This document shows positions 51,745 through 60,822 of a DNA stretch of 64,000 nucleotides, one piece after another. Numbering within the stretch: the stretch's first letter is position 1; every line of letters begins with the position of its first letter. Below the pieces are notes generated by a model. The model ran no database searches. It had not been told where the DNA came from and worked only from the letters and a program-made list of their open reading frames with translations. Both the position numbers and the translations under genes were made by a program. Source of the stretch: CAYPPG01 sp964412555 (lineage in GTDB: Bacteria; Hinthialibacterota; Hinthialibacteria; Hinthialibacterales; Hinthialibacteraceae); contig CAYPPG010000043.1 of the NCBI GenBank assembly GCA_964412555.1, positions 1 through 64,000 of the forward strand, read 5' to 3'.

Positions 51745-52275
51745 TTATTGTTCTTTAAATGAGTTACGCCACTTAGTGCTAAATCCCAATCGGCGATTCA
51801 ACATAAAGGGATCATAGCATTGTATCCCCATTGTTTGACATACATCAGGTATTCTCCGATTTTGTCTTTGTTTAGAAGGCTTAGATACTTCTGTTGTTAT
51901 AACACATCTATCTTTCATTTTCATCGCATAAGCAATCAGGAATGGATCTCGACCTAATTGCTCGATTTCATCATCGGTAAGATCAGTTGCGTAGCCTTCG
52001 TACACAACTCGCTGAACTAACTCGATATCGACTTCTTCTTCAAGTTCTAATGCCGTACGAATTGAAATATCCTGAATCCACTCGTAGAGAAGGTCTTTTG
52101 GGGAATCTCGCTTTTTTCCGCCCGCTTTTATTTCTTCTAAGATTTCGAGTGGGATTTTTATATGATTTAATTGTCCCATATGATGCAACCATTCCCAAAA
52201 CTCAGGTACTTGATCAATCGGATAATAGAGATTATGTGCCGTCATAAGTACATTCGCATCGAGAAGGTATAACAT
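51745..52275 (-). CDS. DUF4411 PIN-domain toxin
   Basis: A 176-residue PIN-like protein. The start is the ATG at 52275, preceded by GGAGAGAAT. PIN-type acidic motifs are visible: YLLDANVLM (Asp6), EEIKAGGKK, GRDPFLIAYAM and a final CVITTEV. DUF4411 toxins are usually encoded beside an ImmA/IrrE metallopeptidase antitoxin, as here, with 12 bases between them. RNase activity is inferred. Confidence 0.85.
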   Translation of the reverse strand: MLYLLDANVLMTAHNLYYPIDQVPEFWEWLHHMGQLNHIKIPLEILEEIKAGGKKRDSPKDLLYEWIQDISIRTALELEEEVDIELVQRVVYEGYATDLTDDEIEQLGRDPFLIAYAMKMKDRCVITTEVSKPSKQRQNRRIPDVCQTMGIQCYDPFMLNRRLGFSTKWRNSFKEQ

Positions 52276-52287
52276 CAATTCTCTCCT

Positions 52288-53469
52288 TTATGTCAGACCT
52301 TCTCTAAGTAATGTCTCTACCTTTCTCGGTTTGACTCCTAGAACTTTTGCTGCTTTTGTAATGGATAGCAATCCATCACGGATCGATCGGTTCACTAGAT
52401 TCAGAAGAGAAGGACCAATCCTATGCCGGCGAACGATGTAATAGGTAGGTCCACTTTTTTTGTTCTTCTCTTTCCTCTTATTTAATATTGCGTTCCATTC
52501 TCGCAGAAACAGGTCTGTAAGTTCTCTCCATAGCGGTTCTCGAATCAATCTGGTACGAAATAATTTATAGGCAACCATTGATCGGCTTACATTTCGTTCT
52601 TTTGCAAACTCTGAGATATGACTTATTCTTTCTGGCATGGGGAGGTATGCTAAATTTTTTAATATTTCAAGTTCTTGTTTGGGGAGGAGAATTTCTCCAG
52701 CTACATCATTGCAGAAACGTTCCATTTCATTTTCTGTACTTGTACTGCTTACACCAGTAGTACCAAGCCACAAATGAGCAACTTCGTGTAGGATCGTAAA
52801 AGACCACGCGGATCTCGCATCGTGATCATTGACAACTACGAAGGGAGCCAAAGAGTCGGCTATTGCGAATCCTCGAAAATGTTCAATGGATAGTGATGTA
52901 TGATGACTACCCAAATCTCCAACTAGAAGCACAAAAACACCACTGCTTTCTACACAATGACGAAGATATGTAAATGCTTCCCGAACTGTTTTATAGGAAC
53001 GAAATATTTTCAATTGAAAGCCGATTGTTTTTTGAATACTGTGAGATAAAGGAATTATCCCTTCGTTCATGGCCATCGAACCAATAAAAGGCAAAGGTTC
53101 TATTTCATCATCTTCAAGAATTCCTTTTACAATGCTTTGCCTTGTTTTTAAATCCCGTATCAATGCATCCAGCAATGCATTATCGGAAATGTGGTTCTCA
53201 CCAGGAAGAGAACGAAAATCTTGTCCACGATCTCCAGTTTGAGGAGGATGTTTCAAATAAAAAACAAGAAGAGATCGCCGATATTTTTGTGACATTTTTA
53301 ACAAAGTCGTTCGAGAAGGCTCAACATCACCCGATTCGAGAGCGGCAAGTCGTTCTGAACTAGACTGCCCAGCTGTATCGTGCAAACCAATGGCTTTTGC
53401 GCCTTCTTCAAGTGAAAAGCCCGCTGTTTCTCGCGCCCATTTGAGAATTTTTTGATTCACGGCTGGCAT
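52288..53469 (-). CDS. XRE-ImmA/IrrE metallopeptidase, antitoxin-like
   Basis: A 393-residue protein from the ATG at 53469. The N-terminal HTH (KWARETAGFSLEEGAKAIG ... RLAALESGD) is of the XRE type; the middle carries the zinc protease motif LHEVAHLWLG (HExxH) of ImmA/IrrE; a second small HTH-like region follows near residue 290 and at the C-terminus. It probably represses its own operon and counteracts the downstream DUF4411 toxin, possibly by stress-induced proteolysis. The intervening EFxREANxFA-type segment reads EMERFCNDVAGEILLP. Confidence 0.88.
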   Translation of the reverse strand: MPAVNQKILKWARETAGFSLEEGAKAIGLHDTAGQSSSERLAALESGDVEPSRTTLLKMSQKYRRSLLVFYLKHPPQTGDRGQDFRSLPGENHISDNALLDALIRDLKTRQSIVKGILEDDEIEPLPFIGSMAMNEGIIPLSHSIQKTIGFQLKIFRSYKTVREAFTYLRHCVESSGVFVLLVGDLGSHHTSLSIEHFRGFAIADSLAPFVVVNDHDARSAWSFTILHEVAHLWLGTTGVSSTSTENEMERFCNDVAGEILLPKQELEILKNLAYLPMPERISHISEFAKERNVSRSMVAYKLFRTRLIREPLWRELTDLFLREWNAILNKRKEKNKKSGPTYYIVRRHRIGPSLLNLVNRSIRDGLLSITKAAKVLGVKPRKVETLLREGLT

Positions 53470-53817
53470 TTTCCCTATTCCATTCTTTTCCATTCTTTGT
53501 CTAAAATGCTATTTTATTCCATGAAACAATACCATAGGGGTATTCTTTATGCGATTTGGTATTTTCCACAAAATATACTATATTATCAAAACCAATTCAA
53601 GCGACAGATGGTTATCAAGATTTGCCCTCAATTAAGCGATGTAGGGGACAAAAAACGAGTATTGGAATTACAGATACTCTCCGCGAGATTCAATCTCTAC
53701 TATAAATTTAAACATTATTATCTGACGCATTGCTTTTGTTACTCACCGCTCCCTACCTTTTCCCAGATTCCACCGATATTCTATTGCTGAAATTTTACTC
53801 TACTCGAGGAGAATTCC
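53470..53817. promoter_or_regulatory. Divergent region with a candidate operator
   Basis: About 350 bases without a gene. AATACC-ATAGG-GGTATT at 53528-53544 is an inverted repeat, and a third half-site GGTATT follows at 53558-53563, upstream of the XRE-ImmA gene. AATATAGTATA-like A/T elements on the minus strand nearby may be its promoter. Confidence 0.35.
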
Positions 53818-54840
53818 ATGTTACAGTTGTTTCGCATAATTCTATGTTTGAGTGTTGTGCTTTCATCGAATTTCTCTGTCGAATCCGCGGAATCGAATCG
53901 TTCCGTCCCCATTCTCTACACAACCGATTTGTATCATCCGCACGAGGATCCGGATGATCATTTCGATTTGGCGACTCTGTTTGCCATGCCCGAATTCGAT
54001 ATTCGGGCGATTGTCATCGACCGAGGAGAAGGGGGAGCGAATCGTGCGGGTATCGTTCCGCTCAAGCAAATGTTTCATATCACAGGCCGCAAGGTTCCGT
54101 ATGCATTGGGATTGACCGGGAATCTTTATTCCGATGAGGATACCGCCAGGGGAGAGTTTATGGGGGAGCAAGCCGGAGTGGAGTTGATCTTGAATACACT
54201 GCGGGAAACCAGAGAACCGATCACGATCTTCACGACTGGGAGCCTGCGCGATATGGCGGCGGCTTATAATCGGGAGCCGGATTTGTTCCGGAAAAACGTT
54301 TCGCGATTCTATATGAATGCCGGTCATTCGAGTGGACGCGAAGAATGGAACGTGAAGTTGGATCCGCATGCCTTTGTGCGCATTTTACGAAGCGATTTGC
54401 CGATCTATTGGGAACCGTGTTTTGGGGATAGAGGCTATTCATCCTATTGGAATTTCGTGCATGGGGAGGTTCTCGAATCATGTCCTTTGCCGCTGCAAAA
54501 CTATTTCGTTTATGCACTCACCAAAGCCGATCCGTTCCAACGTGATCCGATTCAGTCGTTATCTCGACCGATTCCGGAAGATGTGAAAGAGAGAATCTGG
54601 AAGATGAAGCGGAATATGTGGTGCACAGGAGCGTTTCTTCATGCCGCGGGGCGGCCGCATCCGACTTTTCAGTTCAAGAAGGTTCCCGTTACAATAAAGG
54701 GTGACTCCGTTACAGAAATCTCACAAAACGGCGGTACACTGGAGATCAATACTTTTTATCGGGAAGATGCTGAAGCGTATTCGGAGGCGATGTGTGAGGC
54801 ATTGAAAGAGATTTTGAAAAAGGTTGATGTAGAAGAATGA
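53818..54840 (+). CDS. Exported nucleoside hydrolase-like protein
   Basis: A 340-residue protein with a signal peptide (1-23) and the inosine-uridine nucleoside hydrolase fold. The metal-binding motif is HEDPDDHFDLATLF (Asp44, Asp46, Asp47, Asp50), followed by a later asparagine motif YMNAGHSSG and a final WNVKLDPHAF. The first motif has an insertion compared with the usual DTDxGxDDAxAL, so catalysis on common nucleosides is uncertain. It would act in the periplasm or outside the cell. GAGGAGAATTCC precedes the start. Confidence 0.7.
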   Translation: MLQLFRIILCLSVVLSSNFSVESAESNRSVPILYTTDLYHPHEDPDDHFDLATLFAMPEFDIRAIVIDRGEGGANRAGIVPLKQMFHITGRKVPYALGLTGNLYSDEDTARGEFMGEQAGVELILNTLRETREPITIFTTGSLRDMAAAYNREPDLFRKNVSRFYMNAGHSSGREEWNVKLDPHAFVRILRSDLPIYWEPCFGDRGYSSYWNFVHGEVLESCPLPLQNYFVYALTKADPFQRDPIQSLSRPIPEDVKERIWKMKRNMWCTGAFLHAAGRPHPTFQFKKVPVTIKGDSVTEISQNGGTLEINTFYREDAEAYSEAMCEALKEILKKVDVEE

Positions 54841-54847
54841 GAATGTA

Positions 54848-54884
54848 TGCGGGGAAAGATGCGGGCAGGGATGCCCGCGCTCCG
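54848..54884. repeat. Single copy of the 79-bp repeat hairpin
   Basis: GCGGGCA-GGGA-TGCCCGC inside AAAGATG...CGCTCC matches the hairpin of the repeat at 12497-12850, with compensated changes in both stem arms. Confidence 0.8.
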
Positions 54885-54906
54885 ACAATGTTGAAAGGGG
54901 TGCTCG

Positions 54907-56250
54907 ATGACAAGGATTTTTTCACAGATGAGTAGTTTGATTTGTGGAATTATTATTTCTGCTTTATTTTCATTGAATGTTTGCGGGCAAGAATATATTT
55001 ATGCGCCGCATGAAGAACCGACGGATTATGTCATCATCGTAACCGGGGGAGAATTGTTGCGCGGGGTGTATGCGGACGGCCATACCCAATTTATTACGCG
55101 GACTTTGGGGCCGCTTGGTTGCCGGTGTGCCGCTTCTCTTTGTGTCGGTGATCAACGGGATGATTTGCTCGGGGCGCTGAAATATGCCGAAAAACATGCG
55201 AAGTTGATTATCGTCACGGGCGGATTGGGACCGACGGACGATGATATTACACGGGAAACGATTTCTGAGTTTACCGGTATTCCGCTCTATGAACATCCGG
55301 ATGCGCTCAAACATATGGAGCAGCGTTTTTCCCGTTCCGGCCGTGATTTACGCAGCAATTTACGGCGGCAGACATTGACGCCGACAAAAGGAACCTACCT
55401 ACCCAACCCGAATGGAACAGCAGTGGGTTTAGTGTATGATGCAGGAGAAATGGTCATGGCCGCGCTTCCCGGACCGCCGCGCGAGTTGCATCCGATGGTT
55501 CAAGAGCAACTGATCCCTTATCTTTCCAAACGGTTTGGGACGCATACGGTTGGAACTTCGTTGACTATGCGATTTGCCGGAATCGGGGAATCGAGCATTG
55601 ATCAAGCGATTCACGATCATATGACTCTTCCGGGTGATTTAATGATTTCGTCTCTTTTCGAATTGGGGCGCGTGGATCTGACGTTTATGCTTCCTGGTGA
55701 CACCGCCAAAGATCGGCAGCGTTTGGAAGCGCTTGAAAAAGAGTTGCTGCAATATGTGGGGAGTTATATGTATTCCAATGACGGATCGACATTGGAAGAA
55801 TGCATCATCGGGTTGCTCTCGAAACACAATTTGACCATCGGGATTGCGGAAGTGGGAAGTGGAGGAGCCGTTTCATCCAATCTGAGCGATGTTGTGGATC
55901 GGGACCATCGTTTTCGTGGCGGATATATTGCCTCCAATGATGAAGAAATGGCCCTGCTTCTTTCCATGCCGAAAGAAGACCTTGTGTCCGACGATCCACT
56001 GGTGGAAACTCCGGCAATCAAGATGGCAAAACAAGTTGCGGAGCGAATCGCCAGCCAATGGGGATTGGCTGTTACGGAAGTCAGAGAACCGAAAGAAGGC
56101 GCGCCCTTCGTATGGGTGGCATTCGGCTCAGAGGAGGACGGCTTCACGACAGCACGGATTTCGACACGCGGACATAGAGAAACCATGCGGGCGCGGTTGG
56201 TGATGGCGATTTTGGATCGGATTCGAAAGCGTTTGGAAGCAATGGATTGA
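54907..56250 (+). CDS. Exported CinA-like protein with altered deamidase site
   Basis: A 447-residue CinA homologue. The N-terminal MoaB/MogA-like domain shows VIIVTGGELLRG, IVTGGLGPTDDDIT and MAALPGPP(R)EL; the C-terminal PncC-like domain begins near residue 300. Two features are odd. First, a convincing signal peptide (hydrophobic 10-25, cut near NVCG) precedes the domain, whereas CinA is normally cytoplasmic. Second, the catalytic AESCTGG is AEVGSGG (314-320) and the later YSN..K is SNDEEM, so NMN deamidase activity is doubtful. GGGG lies upstream of the ATG. It may be a periplasmic protein with a different job. Confidence 0.82.
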   Translation: MTRIFSQMSSLICGIIISALFSLNVCGQEYIYAPHEEPTDYVIIVTGGELLRGVYADGHTQFITRTLGPLGCRCAASLCVGDQRDDLLGALKYAEKHAKLIIVTGGLGPTDDDITRETISEFTGIPLYEHPDALKHMEQRFSRSGRDLRSNLRRQTLTPTKGTYLPNPNGTAVGLVYDAGEMVMAALPGPPRELHPMVQEQLIPYLSKRFGTHTVGTSLTMRFAGIGESSIDQAIHDHMTLPGDLMISSLFELGRVDLTFMLPGDTAKDRQRLEALEKELLQYVGSYMYSNDGSTLEECIIGLLSKHNLTIGIAEVGSGGAVSSNLSDVVDRDHRFRGGYIASNDEEMALLLSMPKEDLVSDDPLVETPAIKMAKQVAERIASQWGLAVTEVREPKEGAPFVWVAFGSEEDGFTTARISTRGHRETMRARLVMAILDRIRKRLEAMD

Positions 56251-56254
56251 GGTT

Positions 56255-57367
56255 TTACAATATTGTTTCCTCCAGCGGAGTGTATTTCAATTTCAACGCT
56301 TCAGCAACCGCCGAATCGGTCAGTTTTCCTTCTGTCACATTCACACCTTTTGCCAATGCCGGATCTTTTTTGATCGTTTCTTCGTAGCCGTGGTTCGCCA
56401 GTTTGAGAACGTAGGGAAACGTGGCGTTTGTCAGGGCGAAGGTGGAGGTGTGAGCGACCGCACCCGGCATATTGGCGACACAATAATGGATAATACCGTC
56501 CACGATATAAATCGGATCAGTGTGGGTGGTTGGTTTGGAGGTCTCTATACATCCGCCTTGATCGATAGAGACATCGACAATGACGGAGCCTTTCTCCATG
56601 AGTTTCAACATGGAACGGCTGACCAACTTAGGAGCGCGTGCACCGCGAACCAGAACCGTGCCAATCAATACATCGGTTCGCGGCAACAATTCCCTCAATG
56701 CCAATGGTGTATACATCAGTGTGTTGACGTTGTGGAGTATATCGTCAAGATACCGTAGACGGGGTAAGGAGATATCGAGTATGTTGACTCTTGCGCCTAA
56801 GCCCGATGCGACTTTTGCCGCGTTCATCCCCGCCGTGCCGCCGCCGAGAATCGTTACTACGCCGGGTCGAACGCCGGGAACGCCGCTTAGCAGAACGCCC
56901 TTCCCTCCTCTTGCGCTTTCCAAGTATTTGGCTCCCTCGTGCACCGCCATTCTCCCGGCCACTTCGCTCATCGGCGTCAATAGGGGGAGTTTGCCGTCTT
57001 CTAACTGTACGGTTTCATAGCCGATTGCGGTGACTCCTCGTTTCATCAATTCACGTGTCAATTCTGTTTCAGCCGCCAAATGCAAATAGGTAAAGAGAAT
57101 CAGTCCCGGCCGCAGCATTTCATATTCACTTGGCTGGGGTTCTTTGACCTTTACGATCATATCGGCACTCTTGAAAATCTTTTCCGGCGATTTGACAAGG
57201 TTCGCTCCCTCCTTGCGGTAATCCTCATCACTCAGAGAAGAGCCTTTCCCCGCACCGGATTGAACCAGGACTTCGTGTCCCTGTTCGACCAATTGGTGTA
57301 CACCGGCCGGTGTTACCGCTACTCGGTATTCGTGATCTTTGATTTCCTTTGGCACGCCGATGATCAT
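56255..57367 (-). CDS. ald: Alanine dehydrogenase
   Basis: A 370-residue NAD-dependent L-alanine dehydrogenase. The start at 57367 is supported by AAGGAG eight bases upstream and the family N-terminus MIIGVPKEIKDHEYRVAV. The conserved TYLHLAAE, GYETVQ, and NAD motif ILGGGTAGMNAA are all present. It converts alanine and pyruvate reversibly in the cytoplasm and is convergent with the CinA-like gene. Confidence 0.95.
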   Translation of the reverse strand: MIIGVPKEIKDHEYRVAVTPAGVHQLVEQGHEVLVQSGAGKGSSLSDEDYRKEGANLVKSPEKIFKSADMIVKVKEPQPSEYEMLRPGLILFTYLHLAAETELTRELMKRGVTAIGYETVQLEDGKLPLLTPMSEVAGRMAVHEGAKYLESARGGKGVLLSGVPGVRPGVVTILGGGTAGMNAAKVASGLGARVNILDISLPRLRYLDDILHNVNTLMYTPLALRELLPRTDVLIGTVLVRGARAPKLVSRSMLKLMEKGSVIVDVSIDQGGCIETSKPTTHTDPIYIVDGIIHYCVANMPGAVAHTSTFALTNATFPYVLKLANHGYEETIKKDPALAKGVNVTEGKLTDSAVAEALKLKYTPLEETIL

Positions 57368-57557
57368 TGTGATTCTCCTTTTCTCATATAATTTCGGTAA
57401 AACGATACGTCTATATCCTAGATTTTCTATGGATGTTACGTTTATATGTTGATAAGATGGACATGCATCGAAGGTGGATAAAGAAATATGATAAACCATC
57501 CACTTAATTTGGACTTGATTCAGTGTAAAAGGTTTTACGCGGAGAGGAAGAATAATT
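57368..57557. other. Divergent intergenic region
   Basis: A 190-base A/T-rich spacer between ald and the phosphoesterase. GAGAGGAAG at 57542-57550 serves the GTG start at 57558. No other signal was recognised. Confidence 0.35.
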
Positions 57558-58436
57558 GTGATTATTCCAAGACGATTTTTTTTACAGCAGGGAGTGTTGT
57601 TTCTAGCAGCAACAGGAGGGAAACCGGGTGAATTGCTAGCAGCCGTGAATGAAAAAAAGGAAACCGCTATCCAATTCGGTATCTTGACTGATGTGCATTA
57701 TGCCGATAAAGAAACAGCCGATAGCCGGTATTATCGTAACTCGATTCCAAAAATACGCCGTTGTATCGAAGATTTTCATGCTGCACAATTGGATTTTGTG
57801 ATCGAACTCGGCGATTTTATCGATGCGGCCAAAACGGTTGAAGAAGAAACCCGTTATCTTAAAACCATTGATAAGGAATATCAAAAAGCCGGCAAAAGAA
57901 GATATTATGTGTTGGGAAATCATTGTGTTTGGACTTTGACGAAAAAGCAGTTTTTAGAAGCTATTGATCAGAAGCAATCGTATTTTTCTTTCGATCAGGG
58001 GGACTTTCATTTTATCGTTTTGGATGCCTGTTTCCGGAGTGATGGAACGGCATATGGCGCCCGTAATTTCGAATGGACGGACACGGAAATTCCTGCGGAA
58101 GAAAGAGATTGGCTCAAAAATGTCTTGAACGAAACCGAGAAAAAAGCGATTGTTTTTGTTCATCAGCGACTTGATATTCCGGGGCATTACACCGCTAAAA
58201 GTGCCGCAACTGTCAGAAAAATTATGGAACAATCGGGAAAAGTCATAGCGGTATTTCAGGGACATTTCCATAAAAATGATTATCATGAAATAAACGGAAT
58301 CCACTATTGCACAATGGCTGCGATGGTGGAGGGAACCTATCCTCCAAACAACGCCTATGGAATTGTTGAGATTCACAAGAACGGTTCAATACAGATCAAC
58401 GGTTTTTTTCATCAATCTAACTACCTCTATTCATGA
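57558..58436 (+). CDS. Exported calcineurin-like metallophosphoesterase
   Basis: A 292-residue phosphoesterase. N-terminal PRRFFLQQGVLFLAA looks like a weak twin-arginine or Sec signal. The dinuclear metal motifs are in order: LTDVHYAD, ELGDFIDA, LGNHC, VHQRLD, and GHFHKND. It would hydrolyse phosphate esters outside the cytoplasm; the natural substrate is unknown. GTG start with GAGAGGAAG upstream. Confidence 0.85.
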   Translation: MIIPRRFFLQQGVLFLAATGGKPGELLAAVNEKKETAIQFGILTDVHYADKETADSRYYRNSIPKIRRCIEDFHAAQLDFVIELGDFIDAAKTVEEETRYLKTIDKEYQKAGKRRYYVLGNHCVWTLTKKQFLEAIDQKQSYFSFDQGDFHFIVLDACFRSDGTAYGARNFEWTDTEIPAEERDWLKNVLNETEKKAIVFVHQRLDIPGHYTAKSAATVRKIMEQSGKVIAVFQGHFHKNDYHEINGIHYCTMAAMVEGTYPPNNAYGIVEIHKNGSIQINGFFHQSNYLYS

Positions 58437-58651
58437 TCTTCTTGATCTAGATCATTTCCACTAATTTGCATTCTCAATCCATCCAATTCGTGGTATACTC
58501 ATTGTAACGTTTTGTATTGAACCAGTAAGGGATTCAAGTATATTGAAAAATTGATATCATGCAAATATAGACACGAAATCCCATCATACTCTATTGAATC
58601 TATTCTTTGATCGATCCTTTGTATCCGATTTCAAGAACGGGGATATTTTTT

Positions 58652-60292
58652 ATGGCTGTGTTGACACGGGAACAATTAATCCAATATGTCAAAAAATTAG
58701 AACAAAAAGTCCGCCAATTCCAAAAAGTTTTAAAATCTCGTGATCAGGAAATCCTGAAACTCAAACGGGAAGTGAATTCGCTTCAGAAAAACCAATCGGT
58801 TTCGTCACAAGAGGATTCTGCGGCCTATGAAGCATCATCCAGCGAGCAGTTCCAGGTTCCCAAAAAAGTCAAACCCCTTGAAGAAAAGCAAAAAACCTTT
58901 GTCAAAAAAGCCGCTGTTGGGACGGATGAGAAACTAAAAGAAGCTTATCAAGAACAACCGGAAGAAGAAACGCGATCGATGGAAGAGGAATCCGCTTATA
59001 TCGATGAGCTGATGGCTCACGCCGATGAACCGGATGAGACGGAAGAAGCAGAATCCGAGGAAAGCACTGAAGGGACGGAAGAAAAACCGAAAGTATTTAC
59101 ACCTTCCGTCAATTTCCAAGCCGGGGAATTTCTCAGTGCTGTGTTAGACGGAGAAGAAGAAGCGGACGAAGTGAAATCCTTGCTGGAAAATCTGGAAACG
59201 TGTGAGAAAGACCAGCGGCGCAATATCTTACTTTCTCTTACAAGTGTTCATTGGCGGATGATCAAAAAAATGGCCATGCGGTTGGCTTATGAAAATCTGC
59301 CGTGGGAAAAACGTCTTTTTATGCGATATGGCATGTTGGACGAAAAACTCATGGGCGATCGCATGGATGTGTGGGAGCAACTGTACCTCGACAAGAGCCC
59401 CCCGGAAGATACAGGAATATATTTCATCGACGAGTGGTTCGATGAAATCGCTCGTGGGAATATAAAATACAGCACCATTGACGAGATGGCCCTCGATGGA
59501 CAAAAGCCGGATCCGAATGCAACCGGTGAACTGGCGTTGAAATATGAAACATCGAGTGTTCCACAAATGCAGCGAATGTGTGTGGGAGCGCGGGCTAATT
59601 TGGTCAGTATTATGGTTCAGGAGTACTGCGTGCCTGGGCGGGATAATCCTGTTGTCAATCGTCAATGGCTCAAAGGCGCCATGGAGCATGCGCTCAAATG
59701 CGATTATTCGATGTTCACTCGAAAATACAAAGGGGATGAGGTCATTGTTCAGCCCGTGTTTATTATCTGTCCGGGGTATGGTCAACGGTCAGGATGTTGG
59801 GAACCCTGGAGTCCGGGGAAAAAAGGATCGTCAGGACCGAGAATCTGTCTCTGTGCGTTTCCTCCAAAATCCTCGATGAAAGCTTTATTGATGGGACTGG
59901 CCGATTATCGGTGGGAATACGCCAAAGCGGATGCGATGCATTATTGGATTACGGAGGGACTAACCGGAAAATGGCTCGCTCTTTTCACGAAGAAAGAGCA
60001 GCGAAAGGATATGAAACAAATTTTCATCGATAGTTATTTTTACTGGGTTCAATATGAATCCCGCCGAATCCCCAAATTAGAAAAACGATTTCGTGAATTT
60101 ATGTGGCGCAATACTCCCTTCAGCGATGAAATCAAGCAAAATCTAAAAGGCGGAGGGTTGTTCGCTCGTTTGATCGAACTGGAAGAGGCTAAAAAACAGC
60201 GGGAAGAAGAAGAACGACAGGAAATCGAGCGAATCAAAGCGGAGCGAGAAGCGCGAAAGCAAGCCCGACGCGCCAAAATGGAAAGCGGATAG
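58652..60292 (+). CDS. Large unknown protein with N-terminal coiled coil
   Basis: A 546-residue protein with no recognised family. It starts at the ATG at 58652 (an in-frame TTG at 58607 is unlikely). Residues 1-45 are a coiled coil (LIQYVKKLEQKVRQFQ, VLKSRDQEILKLKREV), residues 60-150 are very acidic, and a globular region follows with the striking CPGYGQRSGCWEPW and ICLCAFPP near 375-405, which could bind metal or form a disulfide. The last 40 residues are a charged helix. It is followed by sixA and recF in the same direction. It may be a structural or cell-division-related protein; this is a guess. Confidence 0.65.
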   Translation: MAVLTREQLIQYVKKLEQKVRQFQKVLKSRDQEILKLKREVNSLQKNQSVSSQEDSAAYEASSSEQFQVPKKVKPLEEKQKTFVKKAAVGTDEKLKEAYQEQPEEETRSMEEESAYIDELMAHADEPDETEEAESEESTEGTEEKPKVFTPSVNFQAGEFLSAVLDGEEEADEVKSLLENLETCEKDQRRNILLSLTSVHWRMIKKMAMRLAYENLPWEKRLFMRYGMLDEKLMGDRMDVWEQLYLDKSPPEDTGIYFIDEWFDEIARGNIKYSTIDEMALDGQKPDPNATGELALKYETSSVPQMQRMCVGARANLVSIMVQEYCVPGRDNPVVNRQWLKGAMEHALKCDYSMFTRKYKGDEVIVQPVFIICPGYGQRSGCWEPWSPGKKGSSGPRICLCAFPPKSSMKALLMGLADYRWEYAKADAMHYWITEGLTGKWLALFTKKEQRKDMKQIFIDSYFYWVQYESRRIPKLEKRFREFMWRNTPFSDEIKQNLKGGGLFARLIELEEAKKQREEEERQEIERIKAEREARKQARRAKMESG

Positions 60293-60312
60293 ATAAGAGA
60301 GGGGTGAAAAAC

Positions 60313-60822
60313 ATGGAATTGTATATCGTTCGCCATGCTATCGCTGTAAATCGAAACGATCCACAGGTTTCGTCGGACGCGGATCGCTGGTTAACCAAAG
60401 AGGGGATCGAAAAAATGGAATTGACCGCGGAAGGATTAAAAAAAATTGTTCCTACACTCGATGAAATTTTTTCGAGTCCCTTTCTTCGTGCGCAACAAAC
60501 CGCTGAAATTATTCAACATGTTTATAAGCAAGCGAATCTGGTGAAAATTACTTCGGATCTCGCTCCCGGCGTCGATCCGGATGTGCTGCAGGATTTGACA
60601 AAAGGCCATTCCCCCAATGCCCGTATTGCTTTGGTGGGGCATGAACCCGACCTCAGCGAACTGATTTCCATGACCGTAACCGGGTCGACCGATTCCGACA
60701 TCAAAATGAAAAAGGGGGCAGTCTGCCGAGTGGACATCGAGGGAAAACCCAAAGCGGGAACCGGCATTCTGATGTGGCTGCTTCATTCCAAACATCTACG
60801 GATGATCGCTAAATCAAAATGA
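60313..60822 (+). CDS. sixA: SixA-like phosphohistidine phosphatase
   Basis: A 169-residue histidine phosphatase. The nucleophile is His8 in YIVRHAIA, with the later GHEPDLSEL histidine and DLAPGVD. SixA removes phosphate from histidine phosphotransfer domains of two-component systems. The ATG at 60313 follows GAGGGG; a GTG at 60304 is possible. Its stop overlaps the recF start (ATGA), implying coupling. Confidence 0.85.
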   Translation: MELYIVRHAIAVNRNDPQVSSDADRWLTKEGIEKMELTAEGLKKIVPTLDEIFSSPFLRAQQTAEIIQHVYKQANLVKITSDLAPGVDPDVLQDLTKGHSPNARIALVGHEPDLSELISMTVTGSTDSDIKMKKGAVCRVDIEGKPKAGTGILMWLLHSKHLRMIAKSK

